The notes under the pieces: model-generated
The model's database searches: none
What the model was told of the DNA's origin: nothing
What the model saw: only the letters and a program-made list of their open reading frames with translations
Shown here: one piece after another, positions 63,781-64,000 of the stretch
Layout of the letters: the number at the start of each line of letters is the position of its first letter
Position numbering within the stretch: position 1 is the stretch's first letter
Translations under genes and position numbers: made by a program
NCBI GenBank assembly: GCA_947498455.1
Contig: CANMKK010000003.1
Location: 62,001-126,000 of the forward strand
Direction of reading: 5' to 3'
Source: an uncultured Aquimarina sp.
GTDB lineage: Bacteria; Bacteroidota; Bacteroidia; Flavobacteriales; Flavobacteriaceae
Length of the DNA stretch: 64,000 bases

Positions 63781-64000
63781 TTATTGCTTACCTATTCTAA
63801 TGATGTCTGCAAATATTCCAGAAGCTGTAACATCTGCACCAGCACCAGCACCTTTGATTATTAATGGTTGCTCTGGATATCTGTCCGTATAAAAGAGTAC
63901 AATATTATCGCTTCCTTCTAAATTATAGAAAGGATGATTTTCAGGGATGTGGTGTAATCCTACCTTTGCTTTACCATCTTCGTATTGCGCTACATACTTA
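63781..64000 (-). CDS. thrA: bifunctional aspartokinase/homoserine dehydrogenase (partial, C-terminal end)
   Basis: Only about 73 residues fall in the window; translation of the minus strand ends GAGAGADVTASGIFADIIRIGKQ, the C-terminus of homoserine dehydrogenase (KGAGAGADVTA pattern). The preceding DRYPEQPLIIKG and LHHIPENHPFYNLEG also fit. The N-terminal kinase part is beyond the edge, so bifunctionality is inferred from the operon and from homologues. The stop is 44 bp before thrB. Confidence 0.9.
   Translation of the reverse strand, partial: KYVAQYEDGKAKVGLHHIPENHPFYNLEGSDNIVLFYTDRYPEQPLIIKGAGAGADVTASGIFADIIRIGKQ

Overview
The window looks like a chromosomal segment of a marine Flavobacteriaceae member (Bacteroidota). 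It is AT-rich and genes often start with almost no Shine-Dalgarno sequence. It carries lineage hallmarks: a TonB-dependent receptor with a carboxypeptidase-like N-terminal domain paired with a DUF4249 lipoprotein, DUF2807/DUF4097 surface proteins, many lipobox lipoproteins, and a DUF4139/MuiA protein. An Aquimarina-like genus is my guess from the overall feel, not a demonstrated assignment.

Layout. 1-3.6 kb: TerC membrane protein (cut by the left edge), a small lipoprotein, an XRE-type regulator facing an M14 peptidase across a gap full of GTTTAC-N4-GTAAAC dyads, and an Lrp/AsnC regulator. 3.9-8.5 kb: PEP carboxylase and a large lipoprotein with a c-type haem motif. 8.9-19 kb: envelope polysaccharide locus with SGNH plus MBOAT O-acyltransferase genes on the minus strand, then aminotransferase, CapD/PglF-type dehydratase, Wza-type export lipoprotein and Wzc-type tyrosine kinase on the plus strand, closed by a convergent CpsB/YwqE-type phosphatase. 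No glycosyltransferase, flippase or polymerase gene is present. 19.2-22.3 kb: an ECF sigma / anti-sigma-like / DUF4097 operon followed by a DUF2807 gene. 22.5-31.5 kb: Lon, OmpA lipoprotein, M23-LysM peptidase, a hybrid kinase with degraded ATP-binding motifs, DUF2147 and small secreted proteins. 31.7-36 kb: DUF1338 (2-oxoadipate dioxygenase family), Lrp/AsnC and a YdiJ-like D-2-hydroxyglutarate dehydrogenase, which together suggest the end of lysine catabolism. 36-48.6 kb: serine hydrolase, LpxH-like phosphoesterase, AroC, DAACS symporter, MFS transporter, MuiA-like protein, DCC protein, SDR protein and GcvT. 49-57.2 kb: TonB receptor/DUF4249 pair, an M57 metalloprotease, an unknown lipoprotein and a metallophosphoesterase. 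57.6-64 kb: GNAT protein with a tiny GTG-start lipoprotein, a complete IS1595-type insertion sequence, a divergent M28 peptidase-like protein and the thrA-thrB-thrC operon (thrA cut by the right edge).

Non-coding structure is rich. A roughly 166-bp repeat with terminal inverted repeats occurs in two full-length copies and two altered copies (MITE-like). A 120-bp element with inverted ends and nested stems lies at 52.6 kb, followed by 21-bp operator-like tandem repeats. GGGG/CCCC dyads stand out in three AT-rich gaps, and a 25-bp perfect hairpin includes the last codons of thrC. I saw no rRNA, tRNA or CRISPR array. I found no clear anti-phage or otherwise dramatic new system. The best leads are the lysine-catabolism cluster, the regulator/operator cluster at 1.5-1.8 kb, the repeat family, and two enzymes with altered catalytic residues.
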